The notes: generated from the letters alone by a model not told the origin. Numbered from the stretch's first letter, positions 1 through 9,193 are shown. The stretch is DNA of 47,687 nt from Holdemanella hominis (GCF_014306155.1 NZ_JACRWH010000009.1:1-47687), one strand, 5' to 3'. Program-made: numbers and translations.

Positions 1-156
1 GGTTCTTTCAGTATGCATACACTAAATAAGTCGAATCACAACATTTAAGTCTTTTCTAAAATGTAACTCACATTGGTAAGCCGTATGCCTTAATAGGGCA
101 CGTATGGTTTGATAAGGGGCGGCAGAATTTAAACTCTGCCGCCTACTTTCTTGTAT
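1..156 (+). mobile_element. 3' end of a group II intron (domains V and VI)
   Basis: Positions 78-110 fold as a domain V hairpin. It has an AGC triad at 79-81, a distal helix TGCC/GGCA, and a two-base CG bulge at 101-102 on the 3' side, which is the usual domain V pattern. Positions 115-147 fold as domain VI: a 9-bp stem (118-126 with 135-143) followed by T144, an unpaired A145 that would be the branch point, and C146. The 3' splice site should lie 7-11 nt further on, near 152-156. A 15-codon open frame ending at 46-48 could be the tail of the intron-encoded reverse transcriptase, but it is too short to recognise. The rest of the intron is outside the window. The hairpin could also act as a terminator. 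Confidence 0.6.
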
Positions 157-209
157 CTTTGAAAAAAAAGTGTTAAAATTTTATCTGTAGATGAAAGCGT
201 TTTTCGCTT
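151..209 (+). promoter_or_regulatory. ptsI promoter and cre-like inverted repeat
   Basis: A TTGTAT (151-156) and a TAAAAT (174-179) are 17 bp apart. Just downstream, TGAAAGCG at 192-199 matches the left half of a catabolite-responsive element, and AAGCG-TTTTT-CGCTT (195-209) is a perfect inverted repeat. The right half of a cre consensus is not kept, so CcpA binding is only a suggestion. The -35 element lies at the predicted 3' edge of the group II intron. Confidence 0.4.
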
Positions 210-228
210 GTTTTAGGAGGAATTTATC

Positions 229-1933
229 ATGTTAAAAGGGATAGCAGCAAGTGCTGGTGTATCTGTAGCTAAAGTTTACAAATTGGAAACACCAAAAGTT
301 GTTATTGAAAAAAAAAGCAGGAGTAGCTGAAGAAGAAGTTAAAAAATTCGAAGATGCTCTAGAAAAAACTAAAAAAGATATCGAAGGAGTAAAAGAAAGA
401 GCAGCTAAACGTTTAAGTGAAGAAGAATTAGCTGTATTTGATGCTCACTTAATGATGGCTGGTGACCCTGAATTAGCTGGTCAAATTAAAGCTATGATCG
501 AAAATGATGATGTAAATGCTGAATATGCAACTGAACAAGTAGCTAACCAAATGGTTGAAATGTTCGAAAGCATGGATAATGATTATTTCCGTGAAAGAGC
601 AGCTGACATCAAAGACGTTACTTTCCGTTTAAAATGTAACTTATTAGGATTAACAATTCCTGATTTAACAAGCATTGCAGAAGATTCAATCATCGTTGCT
701 CACGACTTGACTCCAAGCGATACAGCTCAGTTAAATGAATTTGTTAAGGGTTTCGCTACTGAAATCGGTGGTAAAACATCTCACTCAGCTATCATGGCTA
801 ACTCATTGGAAATCCCTGCAGTTGTAGGATGCCCTGGTGTATGTGATGCATGTAAGACTGGTGATACTTTGGCATTAGATGCATTAGATGGTGTTGTTGA
901 AATCAATCCTGATGAAGCAACAATTACTAAATATGAAGCTAAGGCTGAAGCATTCTTAAAAGAAAAAGAAGAATTAAAAGTATTGAAAAACGAAAAATCA
1001 GTAACTAAAGATGGACACGAAGTTGAACTTGCTGGTAACATCGGTGGATTCAAAGATGTTGAAGGTGTATTGACTAATGGTGGTGAAGGTGTCGGATTGT
1101 TCCGTACAGAATTCTTGTACATGGATTCAGATCACTTCCCAACAGAAGACGAACAATTTGAAGCATACAAACAAGTATTAGAAGGTATGCAAGGTAAAAA
1201 AGTTGTTGTACGTACATTAGACATTGGTGGAGATAAACACTTATCTTACTATGAGTTCCCACAAGAAATGAACCCATTCTTAGGATATCGTGCAATCCGT
1301 CTTTGCTTAAAAGAAACAGATATCTTCAAAACTCAATTACGTGCATTATGCCGTGCATCTGTATACGGAAGACTTTGCATCATGTTCCCAATGATTGCTA
1401 CAGTTAAAGAATTCCGTGATGCGAAAGCAATCTTTGAAGAAGTTAAGGCTGAATTAGTCGCTGAAGGTGTTGCAGTTAGTGACAGCATTGAAGTAGGTAT
1501 GATGGTTGAAATTCCTGCTGCTGCAGTTCTTGCTGATCAATTTGCTAAATATGCAGACTTCTTCTCAATTGGTACAAATGACTTGATCCAATACTCTATG
1601 GCTGCTGACCGTATGTCTGAACACGTTTCATACTTGTATCAACCATACAACCCAAGTGTATTACGTTTAGTTGCTAACACAATCAAAGGTGCTCACGAAC
1701 ATGGTAAATGGGTTGGAATGTGTGGAGCTATGGCTGGTGAACCACATGCAGTTCCAATTCTTTTAGGTTTAGGTCTTGACGAATTCTCAATGAGTGCTAC
1801 TCAAATTTTAAAGGCTCGTAAGGTTGTTAAATCTTTAAGCTATGAAGAAATGCAAGGATTAGCTCAAGAATGCTTAAATAAAGACACTGCTGATGAAGTT
1901 TTAGAAACAGTTAAAACTAAATTAGGTGAATAA
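229..1933 (+). CDS. ptsI: Phosphotransferase system enzyme I, with an apparent frameshift
   Basis: This cytoplasmic enzyme takes phosphate from phosphoenolpyruvate and passes it to HPr, the first step of PTS sugar uptake. The true start is the ATG at 229, behind AGGAGG (215-220). It opens with the typical residues MLKGIAASAGV. About 27 codons later, an A9 run (308-316) shifts the frame, and a TAG follows at once. The remaining 540 residues continue in the next frame. With eight A's the protein would be about 567 residues, the normal size. Seen downstream are GGKTSHSAIMA (the phospho-His site), GEGVGLFRTEFLYM, and the PEP-binding SIGTNDLIQY and GMCGAMAG motifs. The ptsH gene is not adjacent. 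The shift is most likely a sequencing error in a homopolymer, but slippage or a real mutation is possible. Confidence 0.93.
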
Positions 1934-1940
1934 TTAATTC

Positions 1941-1969
1941 GGGGGTTCTATTGACCCCCTTTTATTTTG
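1941..1969 (+). terminator. ptsI terminator
   Basis: GGGGGT (1941-1946) pairs with ACCCCC (1954-1959), followed by a T-rich tail. It sits 7 nt after the ptsI stop. Confidence 0.85.
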
Positions 1970-1982
1970 TAGGGGGGAATTT

Positions 1983-3722
1983 ATGAAGCTTATATGGAAA
2001 TATTTAATGAAATATAAAAAATGGTTCTTGTTGGATTTTATAAGCGTATTTGGCTTTGCCCTTGTTGAACTTGGAATTCCAACTATCATTTCAGATATGA
2101 TTGATCATGGTATTGAAACACAAGATACAACTTATTTATATAGTCGTTTTGTATTGATGGCATTCATTAGTGTGATTGGTGTAAGTGGGGTTGTGCTACT
2201 TGGCTATTGCTGCTCAAAAATATCGACAAATATTACGCGTGATATTCGTAATGACGTTTTTGAACATGCACAAGCATTCTCGGCTGCTGAAATGGAAAAA
2301 TTTGGTGTATCCAGTATGATTACACGTACAAATAATGATGCCTATCAAATTATGTTATTTTTAAATGTGATTTTAAAATCTGCATTATTAACACCGGTTA
2401 TGATGTGTGTTTCGGTTATGTTAATTTTAAAGATCTCTTTAGAACTATCTTATGTAGTCTTAGCTACGATTCCTGTTGTGATTTTGGGCGTGATCATTGT
2501 TGCCAAAGTAAGTGAACCATTGAGTGAGAATCAACAAAAGTCGATTGACCACATTAATCAAATTTTGCGTGAAAATATTACTGGAATTCGCGTTATTCGT
2601 TCTTTTAATAAACAAGAGTATGAAAAGAAACGTTTCTCTAATGAAAATGATTTCTATCGAGATCAAAGTGCAAAATTATTTAAATTGATGTCTTGTACAG
2701 AACCATCTTTTTTCTTTTTGATGAATATCGCCACAGTCATTGTATATTATTTAAGTTGTACTTTATTAAATACAAATGCCATCACTTTAGGAAATGTAGT
2801 GGCCTTTGTAGAATACTTATTCCATGTTATGATGTCTGTATTGATTTTCTGTATGGTGTTTATGATGTATCCTAGAGCGAATGTATCGGCCAAGCGTATT
2901 CTGGAGGTTTTAGATACAAAACCAAGTATTGTCAATGATGAAAATTCTATTCAATTGGAATCTATTCAAACATTGAGTTTTAAAGATGTTACGTTCTCGT
3001 ATCCAAATGGAGAAGAGGCCGTTTTAAAAAATATTGATTTTGAATGTCAAAAAGGTCAAAAGATCGCCGTGATTGGAAGTACAGGATCTGGTAAGAGTAC
3101 ATTAGTAAAATTAATGAATCGATTTTATGATGTAAGTCGTGGATCGATTGAAATCAATGGTGTTGATATTCGTAAATATAATTTAGAGAGTTTACGTGCC
3201 CAAATTGGATACGTTGCACAAAAGGCACATATGTTTAAGGGAAGTATTCAATCGAATATTTGTTTTGGTAAGCCTGAGGCTAGTGTTGAAGAGATGGTTC
3301 ATGCAGCAACGGTTGCGCAAGCTAGCGATTTTATTTCGACAAGAGAGCATGGGTATGAAGATGAAATTGCAGAGGATGGAACGAATATTTCGGGTGGTCA
3401 GAAACAAAGGTTATCGATTGCTCGTGTTATCTTAAAAAAGCCATCCCTTTATATTTATGATGATAGTTTTAGTGCTTTAGATTTTAAAACGGATGCAACA
3501 TTAAGAAAGGCATTGAAACCTGAAGTAAAGAATGCGATTTTCTTTGTGGTTGCCCAAAGAATTTCTACCATCATGGATTCGGATATGATCATTGTTTTGG
3601 ATGAAGGTCAGATTATTGGAATGGGAACACATGCACAATTGTTAAAGGATTGTAGTGTGTATCAAGAGATTGCTCATTCACAATTAACACAAAAGGAGTT
3701 GGATGATTATGAAAGAAACTAA
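1983..3722 (+). CDS. ABC exporter half-transporter, degenerate-site subunit
   Basis: This is a membrane exporter subunit (579 residues) with about six membrane helices in residues 15-300 and a nucleotide-binding domain at about 330-570. Walker A is GSTGSGKST and the signature is ISGGQKQ. The residue after the Walker B aspartate is Asp instead of the catalytic Glu (IYDDSFSALD), and the H-loop has Gln (VAQRIST). This pattern is known from the catalytically degenerate subunit of heterodimeric exporters of the TM287/288, BmrCD and LmrCD type. The next gene supplies the complementary half and overlaps by 20 bp. The start follows an AGGGGGG site. The substrate cannot be read from sequence; drugs, peptides or lipids are all possible. 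Confidence 0.9.
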   Translation: MKLIWKYLMKYKKWFLLDFISVFGFALVELGIPTIISDMIDHGIETQDTTYLYSRFVLMAFISVIGVSGVVLLGYCCSKISTNITRDIRNDVFEHAQAFSAAEMEKFGVSSMITRTNNDAYQIMLFLNVILKSALLTPVMMCVSVMLILKISLELSYVVLATIPVVILGVIIVAKVSEPLSENQQKSIDHINQILRENITGIRVIRSFNKQEYEKKRFSNENDFYRDQSAKLFKLMSCTEPSFFFLMNIATVIVYYLSCTLLNTNAITLGNVVAFVEYLFHVMMSVLIFCMVFMMYPRANVSAKRILEVLDTKPSIVNDENSIQLESIQTLSFKDVTFSYPNGEEAVLKNIDFECQKGQKIAVIGSTGSGKSTLVKLMNRFYDVSRGSIEINGVDIRKYNLESLRAQIGYVAQKAHMFKGSIQSNICFGKPEASVEEMVHAATVAQASDFISTREHGYEDEIAEDGTNISGGQKQRLSIARVILKKPSLYIYDDSFSALDFKTDATLRKALKPEVKNAIFFVVAQRISTIMDSDMIIVLDEGQIIGMGTHAQLLKDCSVYQEIAHSQLTQKELDDYERN

Positions 3723-5466
3723 GAAAATGAAGTTTACTGAATGTCTATCTCATCTGTTTGTGTTTATAAAGCCATATCGCTTTAAATTGTTATTTGGAAT
3801 TTTAATGATTATTACAGCCCAAGTGACTTTTGCCTTAAATCCGACTGTTGAAGGTATGATCACTACGCAATTAGCTGCAGATATTTCAGCACATCAACCA
3901 ATTCAGGTAGATAAAGTTGTACATATCTTATGTATCTTATTTTCCATCTATATTGTGAAGACAATATCTCAATTTTTAATGGCTGTTTTTATGACCGATG
4001 CGATTCAGAAGACGATGTTTGATGTGCGCAATGCGATTGAGAATAAAATTCATCATTTACCTGTATCTTATTTTGATCAAGAAAAAACGGGAGAGTTATT
4101 ATCACGAATCACAAATGATGTGGATACATTATCGAATGCGTTGCAACAAACTTTATCACGAGTAATTTCAGCTATATGTACATTCACTTTTGTGCTATTC
4201 ATGATGTTAAGAATCAATGTACTAATGACGTGTATCATTTTAGTGGCATTACCTGTTATTGCGCTCTTATCAAAATTTGTCGTTAAGAAATCACAGCCTC
4301 TATTTGATGATCAACAAAATACATTAGCCGATTTGAATGGTACCATCAATGAATTGTATGATGGATATAGTGAGATTCTTTCTTATAATCAACAAGAACA
4401 TGCTTTAGAAAGATTTCAAAAAGATAATGAAAGAATGCGTGTATCTAGCTTTAAGGCGCAGTTTGTATCAAGTTTGATCAATCCATTATGTTCTTTGATT
4501 ACCTATTTAAGTATTGGTTGTGCAAGCCTTGTTGGTTGTCTTCAAGTATTAAATGGAACTATCGCATTAGGGCAACTACAAGCATTTATTCGTTATATTT
4601 GGCAAATCAACGATCCAATTTCTCAAATATCTCAATTATCAAGTGCAGTACAATCTGCCTTTAGTGCCATGTCTCGTTTATTCACTTTCTTAAATCAACC
4701 AATTGAAGAGGATGTTATATCCAAATGTCAAATTGATGAAGTTCGCACTATTGAATTTGATCATGTACAATTTGGATATGATGATAATCTATTAATGAAG
4801 GATGTTAATATTGATGTACATCAAGGTCAAACCATCGCTATTGTAGGTCCTACAGGAGCAGGTAAGACAACATTGACAAACTTATTACTACGTTTTTATG
4901 ATGTAAAGGGTGGAAGTATTAAAATTAATGGTATTGATATTCGAGAATTGTCATATCATGAATTAAGAAAATTATTTGCGTTAGTTCTACAAGATACGTG
5001 GTTGTTTGAGGGAAGTATTGAACAAAATATTGCGTATGGAAATGAGAAGGCGTTAAAGAATGAAATTGTAGAAGCCGCAAAACAAGCCAATGTCCATCAC
5101 TTTATACGTACTTTAACCGATGGCTATGATACTTTGATCAATGAAGAGGGAAGTAATGTGAGTCAAGGGGAAAAACAATTATTAACGATTGCACGAGCTC
5201 TATTAAAAAATCCGGAAGTCTTGATTTTAGATGAAGCTACGAGTAGTGTAGATACAAGACTTGAAAGACGTCTTCAAGGTGCAATGGATCGAGTTATGGA
5301 AAATCGTACTTGTTTTGTGATTGCACACCGTTTATCTACTATTATCAATGCAGACAAGATTCTTGTGCTTGAACATGGGGATATTGTTGAACATGGTAGT
5401 CATGAAGAATTGTTAAATAAGAATGGAGTTTATGCTAGATTGTATAATGCTCAGTTCGCAAAGTAA
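3703..5466 (+). CDS. ABC exporter half-transporter, catalytic-site subunit
   Basis: This is the partner of the preceding subunit (587 residues): about six membrane helices in residues 20-320 and an ATPase domain at about 345-580. It has an intact Walker A (GPTGAGKTT), a canonical Walker B with Glu (LILDEATSSVD) and an H-loop His (IAHRLST). Its signature is altered to VSQGEKQ. The good ATP site is therefore formed by this Walker A/B and the partner's SGGQ signature, and the second site is degenerate on both sides. The ATG at 3703 lies 4 nt from the AGGAG, and another ATG at 3709 lies 10 nt from it, so the exact start is uncertain by two codons. The two subunits are translationally coupled. Confidence 0.9.
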   Translation: MIMKETKKMKFTECLSHLFVFIKPYRFKLLFGILMIITAQVTFALNPTVEGMITTQLAADISAHQPIQVDKVVHILCILFSIYIVKTISQFLMAVFMTDAIQKTMFDVRNAIENKIHHLPVSYFDQEKTGELLSRITNDVDTLSNALQQTLSRVISAICTFTFVLFMMLRINVLMTCIILVALPVIALLSKFVVKKSQPLFDDQQNTLADLNGTINELYDGYSEILSYNQQEHALERFQKDNERMRVSSFKAQFVSSLINPLCSLITYLSIGCASLVGCLQVLNGTIALGQLQAFIRYIWQINDPISQISQLSSAVQSAFSAMSRLFTFLNQPIEEDVISKCQIDEVRTIEFDHVQFGYDDNLLMKDVNIDVHQGQTIAIVGPTGAGKTTLTNLLLRFYDVKGGSIKINGIDIRELSYHELRKLFALVLQDTWLFEGSIEQNIAYGNEKALKNEIVEAAKQANVHHFIRTLTDGYDTLINEEGSNVSQGEKQLLTIARALLKNPEVLILDEATSSVDTRLERRLQGAMDRVMENRTCFVIAHRLSTIINADKILVLEHGDIVEHGSHEELLNKNGVYARLYNAQFAK

Positions 5467-5491
5467 AAGTCTGATTTAGTTCAGACTTTTT
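5466..5491 (+). terminator. Terminator of the ABC exporter operon
   Basis: AAAGTCTGA (5466-5474) pairs with TCAGACTTT (5481-5489), followed by T's. It starts at the stop codon. On the other strand it also closes the amidase pseudogene. Confidence 0.85.
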
Positions 5492-5989
5492 TGATGCCCT
5501 TGGCAATGACATACAATGGTGTTTCGTTTGTGTCCAATAGTCCTCGATTGATTGAATAATCGAGTTTATCGAGTTGTTTAAGAATGGAGTTGAACAATTT
5601 CACCGTATTCTTATTGTTGAAATCACAATAGATTTCATATCCATTGGCTTCATATTCACTTGAGTTTACATGTATGGATACAAAGAGATCGGCATTCTTT
5701 TTCTTTGGCTAAATCACAACGCGTTTGTAAATTTTCTTTATTATCATTTGACCATGAAACAGAGTCACTTGTACGTGTATATACAACTTTATAGCCGTAT
5801 GATTTCAGTTGTTTTCCAACAAGTAATGCGATATCTAAATTGATATCTTTTTCATAATCGCCATAGTTGCTTTCAGCTCCTACATCATATCCTCCATGAA
5901 CGGCATCGATCATAATGGTTTGTTTTGTGCTTTTGGCAGAAACGGTAATATCGTTATGTAAGTAGAAGTGTTATGAATAATTTTTTCAT
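5481..5989 (-). pseudogene. Decayed secreted N-acetylmuramoyl-L-alanine amidase
   Basis: The minus strand from 5989 reads MKKLFITLLLT, a signal-peptide-like start, and then a stop. A second frame resumes with NDITVSAKS and an Amidase_3 opening motif (IDAVHGGYDVGAES, with the first zinc His and Glu). It ends near 5690 after LAKEKE. A third frame continues with NADLFVSIHVNSSEYEA, which has the next zinc His. It ends at TPLYVIAKG before the region that should hold the last catalytic Glu. At least two single-base shifts and a lost C-terminus make a working enzyme unlikely. No clear ribosome binding site precedes the start. In an intact form it would cut the amide bond between muramic acid and the stem peptide. 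Confidence 0.75.
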
Positions 5990-6121
5990 GTGTTTATGAA
6001 AGCATGTAATCCTTAAATGTTTCTTGAATTACTGTCCCTTAAAACTAAGTTAAAACTGTACATTTTAAAGAATACAGCGAAATGATAATATAGGGTTAAG
6101 TTTTAAAAAGGAGAAACGATT

Positions 6122-6637
6122 ATGACAAATGAAACGACAAAAAGAATCGCAAAAACAGCTTTAATGATCGCATTGATCTTTGTATGTACATTCACAATTA
6201 AACTTCCAAATCCTGCAACTGGTGGATATACACATATGGGAGATTGTATGGCATTTCTTGCGGTGCTAGTTTTAGGTAAAAAAGACGGGGCTTTAGCTGC
6301 AGGCTTAGGAGCCGCATTAAGTGATTTATTGACTGGAGCCATGATTTGGGTGCTTCCTACATTTATCTTTAAATTCATTATGGGATATATTATGGGTGTT
6401 GTACTTGAAAAGGGAAACAATGAAAAACTAGATTGGATTGCTGGAGCTAGCCTTGGTGGCTTGTTTCAATGTTTCGCATATACACTATTTAAGATTCCTT
6501 TATTTACAGCAGCAGTCGCCTTTGCGTCTGTACCTAGACTTTTAGCACAAACGATTATGGGTCTAATTATTTATGCGATCGTTGCGAATGTTTTGGAAAA
6601 ATCTAAAGTGCTATCTTTACAAGGAGTTGTCGCATGA
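6122..6637 (+). CDS. ECF transporter substrate-binding (S) component
   Basis: This is a 171-residue integral membrane protein with about five or six hydrophobic segments. The TGGYTHMGDCMAFLAVLVLG stretch, the small-residue segment AAGLGAALSDLLTG and the length fit the S components of energy-coupling-factor transporters (PF07155/PF12822 type). These bind a vitamin or related small molecule and pair with a shared EcfA-EcfA'-EcfT module, which is not in this window. The gene follows AAGGAGAAA and overlaps the downstream hydrolase by 4 nt (ATGA), so the two are co-translated. The imported compound may be the hydrolase substrate or a precursor of it. The ligand is not identified here. Confidence 0.8.
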   Translation: MTNETTKRIAKTALMIALIFVCTFTIKLPNPATGGYTHMGDCMAFLAVLVLGKKDGALAAGLGAALSDLLTGAMIWVLPTFIFKFIMGYIMGVVLEKGNNEKLDWIAGASLGGLFQCFAYTLFKIPLFTAAVAFASVPRLLAQTIMGLIIYAIVANVLEKSKVLSLQGVVA

Positions 6638-7347
6638 AAAAAATCGATGCACATGCACATTTAGGCTACATCGGTGGATGGGCCAATGTAAAAATGGATG
6701 CAGACGAATTGATTTCATTAATGGACATGTATGAAATTGAAACGACAATGATTTGTGTTTTGGATAATGAAGAAGCATATAAGGCTATGCAGAAATATCC
6801 AGGTCGTATTGAAGGGTGTGTCTATGTGAATCCTTTAGAGCCAGATTGTTTAGATTTAATTGATCGATATGTAAAACTTGGCTTTAAAGCCATTAAGCTA
6901 CAGCCATTACGCCATGCGTATTGTGCGGATAGTGAAATTGTAGATCCTGTATTAGATAAAGCCGAAGAATATGGAATTCCTGTTTGTATACATTCGGGGC
7001 ATCCTCCTTATTCACTTCCTTGGCAAATTGGATTACTTGCCGAAAGACATCCAAATTGTAAAGTACTAATGATTCATATGGGACATGGTCATGGAGTTTA
7101 TATTGATGCAGCATTAAAAATGGCTCGACGGTATCCAAATATTTACTTGGAAATGTCGGGTATGCATATGCATACAAAAATTAAAGAAGCGTATGATACG
7201 GTTGGACATGATCGTATCCTGTTTGGAACGGATGGTCCTTTCCATCATCCTACAGTTGAGATGCAAAAAGTATTAATGAGCGGAGTTGATGAAAAGGGTA
7301 TAGAAGATATTTTCTATAACAACGCAAAGAAATTTTTTGATGTATAG
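6634..7347 (+). CDS. Metal-dependent amidohydrolase (Amidohydro_2-like)
   Basis: This is a 237-residue TIM-barrel hydrolase. The N-terminal DAHAHLG supplies two metal ligands. VCIHSGHPP (about residue 125), MIHMGHGHG (about 148) and the late GTDGPFHHP (about 200) give the further His and Asp ligands expected of the amidohydrolase-2 family. Family members hydrolyse or decarboxylate varied small cyclic compounds, and the substrate is not predictable. The start overlaps the stop of the ECF S component, suggesting uptake and processing of the same compound. The last codons, from 7339, are also the first bases of repeat R1, whose other copies lie in the downstream island. Confidence 0.82.
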   Translation: MKKIDAHAHLGYIGGWANVKMDADELISLMDMYEIETTMICVLDNEEAYKAMQKYPGRIEGCVYVNPLEPDCLDLIDRYVKLGFKAIKLQPLRHAYCADSEIVDPVLDKAEEYGIPVCIHSGHPPYSLPWQIGLLAERHPNCKVLMIHMGHGHGVYIDAALKMARRYPNIYLEMSGMHMHTKIKEAYDTVGHDRILFGTDGPFHHPTVEMQKVLMSGVDEKGIEDIFYNNAKKFFDV

Positions 7348-7394
7348 ACAAAACTAGTAACGGGTAAACCACATCAATTTACCCGCTTTTTTTT
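7339..7394 (+). repeat. Repeat R1, copy a (with terminator)
   Basis: It begins with the last codons of the hydrolase gene (GATGTATAG) and continues through ACAAAACTAGTAACGGG to the hairpin CGGGTAAA (7361-7368) / TTTACCCG (7378-7385) plus a T tract. Near-identical copies are at 11425, 12123 and 14363. Because the copies elsewhere still carry the gene-end bases GATGTATAG, this chromosomal copy looks like the source. Confidence 0.85.
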
Positions 7395-7717
7395 CTTTTT
7401 TTATATGAAACTTATGTGATGCCTCTCCAAAACTAACAACTTCCGTTGTTAGTCTTTTTTATGTCCATTTGCTCGTTTTTCTTAAACTAAGAGTTTCTTT
7501 TAGAAAAGTGAAACAGTGATTTAACACGTCTCCCTTAAACTAAGAGCTTCCATAGGTAAACAAAGAGCTGAACAGGTAGGAAGAAAAATCCTATTTGTTT
7601 AGCTTTTGTGTTTATAAAAGTTCTAAGAAGAATCGAATTACTATTTCATATCAGGTGACTTTTTCTAAGTTACGGAAGGGTGTTTTTTCATTCATAGAAA
7701 ATTTATAGTTCGATATA
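7395..7717. other. Gene-free stretch with terminator, AAACTAAG motifs and long hairpin
   Basis: No gene is seen. ACTAACAAC (7432-7440) / GTTGTTAGT (7445-7453) plus T6 is an orphan intrinsic terminator. AAACTAAG occurs at 7484-7491 and 7537-7544, within CTTAAACTAAGAG-type sequence. From 7559 to about 7612, two arms of about 22 bases (ACAAAGAGCTGAACA and TGTTTAGCTTTTGT) can form a long imperfect hairpin. This looks like recombination debris at the edge of the accessory island. Confidence 0.6.
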
Positions 7718-7746
7718 TTGACAATCGTAAATGTATGGGATAGACT
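7718..7746 (+). promoter_or_regulatory. Promoter of the arsenic operon
   Basis: TTGACA (7718-7723), a 17-bp spacer and TAGACT (7741-7746). An imperfect inverted repeat, TTCGAT (7709-7714) ... ATCGTAA (7725-7731), overlaps the -35 and could be the ArsR operator. Confidence 0.6.
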
Positions 7747-7777
7747 AAGTATAGTTTTACAGGAAGGAATGGATACT

Positions 7778-8089
7778 ATGAGTTATAAAGAAGATGTTCG
7801 TATGATTAAGGCTTTGGCAGATGAAAACAGACTTCGTATTTTGGAATGTTTGCATCATGGAGAAAAATGTGCCTGTGTTATACTTGAAGAGTTATCCATT
7901 ACCCAATCAACTCTTTCTCATCATATGAAATTGCTTTGCGACTGTGGACTTGTCGATTCTAGAAAAGATGGGCGATGGATGCACTACTCAATTTCAGAGG
8001 AAGGGAAAAACCGTTTTAAGGATATGTTTTCTCATTATGTTGAAACCATTGATTCAGATGGTGGATGCAACTGCGATAAGTGCGAATAA
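7778..8089 (+). CDS. arsR: ArsR-family metalloid-responsive repressor
   Basis: This is a winged-helix DNA-binding repressor of about 103 residues, expected to leave its operator when As(III) binds. The DNA-binding region is ITQSTLSHHMKLLCDCGLV. Candidate metal ligands are the pair in GEKCACVIL and the Cys-rich tail GGCNCDKCE. The ATG at 7778 is chosen because AGGAAGGA (7761-7768) is 9 nt away. The ATG at 7769 is too close, and upstream in-frame codons lie inside the promoter. It is the first gene of the arsenic operon and probably controls it. Confidence 0.85.
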   Translation: MSYKEDVRMIKALADENRLRILECLHHGEKCACVILEELSITQSTLSHHMKLLCDCGLVDSRKDGRWMHYSISEEGKNRFKDMFSHYVETIDSDGGCNCDKCE

Positions 8090-8179
8090 TATATACATTA
8101 GGCAATCAGGTAAGATTGCCTTTCTCTTAAACGAAAACATTGATATATGTAAAACTATAAAACTAACAGGAGGCTAGAT

Positions 8180-9193
8180 ATGCAATTTTTGACTACGATT
8201 TGGATATTCATACAAGATCAAATTTTAGGAATGAAATGGCTTAGTTTATTGATTGGAGAGTTCTTATACTCTATTGGTCTTGATACATCCGGGAAGATTG
8301 GAGGCAGTGTTCAGTTTTTTATCTATGATGTGATAAAAATTGTTTTCTTGCTTTGTGTGCTGATTTTTATCATTAGTTATATTCAGAGTTATTTTCCGCC
8401 AGAAAGAACTAAACGAATACTTGGAAGATTTCATGGAATTGGTGCAAACATCTTAGCAGCATTACTAGGAACAGTTACTCCCTTTTGTTCTTGTTCTTCC
8501 ATTCCTCTTTTTATTGGATTTACAAGTGCTGGATTACCATTAGGAGTTACATTCAGTTTCCTTATTTCATCTCCAATGGTAGACATTGGGTCGCTGGTGC
8601 TATTGATGAGTATCTTTGGAACGAAAGTGGCAGTAGTTTATGTGTTGCTCGGTCTTGTGATTGCAGTTGCAGGCGGAACACTTATCGAAAAACTTCACCT
8701 TGAAAATCAGGTAGAAGAATTTATAAGAAATGCAAAGCAAATCGATATTCCATTGGAAGAACTAACGGTTATAGACAGAATGAAATATGCGTGGGAGCAG
8801 GTTGTTGAAACATTTAAAAAAGTCTTCCCATATATTCTTGTTGGTGTTGGAATAGGAGCCTTTATTCACAACTGGATACCAGAAGATATCATAGTGAGAT
8901 TTCTTGGTACTGGTAATCCATTTGGTGTCATTATTGCTACAATTGCAGGGGTTCCGATGTATGCAGATATCTTTGGATGTATTCCTATTGCAGAAGCACT
9001 GCTTACTAAAGGTGCAAGATTGGGCGTTGTGTTGTCATTTATGATGGGAGTAACCACACTGTCTCTTCCATCCATGATTATGCTGAAAAAGGCAATCAAA
9101 CCAAAACTCTTAGGTCTGTTCATTGGAATTTGTACCGTAGGAATTATTATTGTTGGTTATGCATTTAATGCATTTCAATATTTACTTATTTAA
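8180..9193 (+). CDS. arsP: ArsP-type permease (PF03773)
   Basis: This is a 337-residue membrane permease with about eight to ten helices. The helix motif GTVTPFCSCSSIPLF with adjacent cysteines, followed by SAGLPLGVTFSFLISSPMV, and a second related half (ATIAGVPMYADIFGCIPIAEAL) are hallmarks of the SO_0444/ArsP permease family. Characterised ArsP proteins export trivalent organoarsenicals. AGGAGG lies 8 nt before the start. Its position between arsR and acr3 supports arsenic detoxification. Base composition is similar to the other ars genes and slightly different from the flanking core genes. Confidence 0.85.
   Translation: MQFLTTIWIFIQDQILGMKWLSLLIGEFLYSIGLDTSGKIGGSVQFFIYDVIKIVFLLCVLIFIISYIQSYFPPERTKRILGRFHGIGANILAALLGTVTPFCSCSSIPLFIGFTSAGLPLGVTFSFLISSPMVDIGSLVLLMSIFGTKVAVVYVLLGLVIAVAGGTLIEKLHLENQVEEFIRNAKQIDIPLEELTVIDRMKYAWEQVVETFKKVFPYILVGVGIGAFIHNWIPEDIIVRFLGTGNPFGVIIATIAGVPMYADIFGCIPIAEALLTKGARLGVVLSFMMGVTTLSLPSMIMLKKAIKPKLLGLFIGICTVGIIIVGYAFNAFQYLLI

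Noticed and set aside
118..143. GC-rich hairpin as a plain intrinsic terminator
   Set aside because: The tail is not a T run, and the hairpin sits at the right distance after a domain V structure with a bulged A, so group II intron domain VI explains it better.
781..1122. Leftward open frame inside ptsI
   Set aside because: It runs antisense to strongly conserved ptsI motifs, with Ser/Pro-rich content and no ribosome binding site; a shadow frame.
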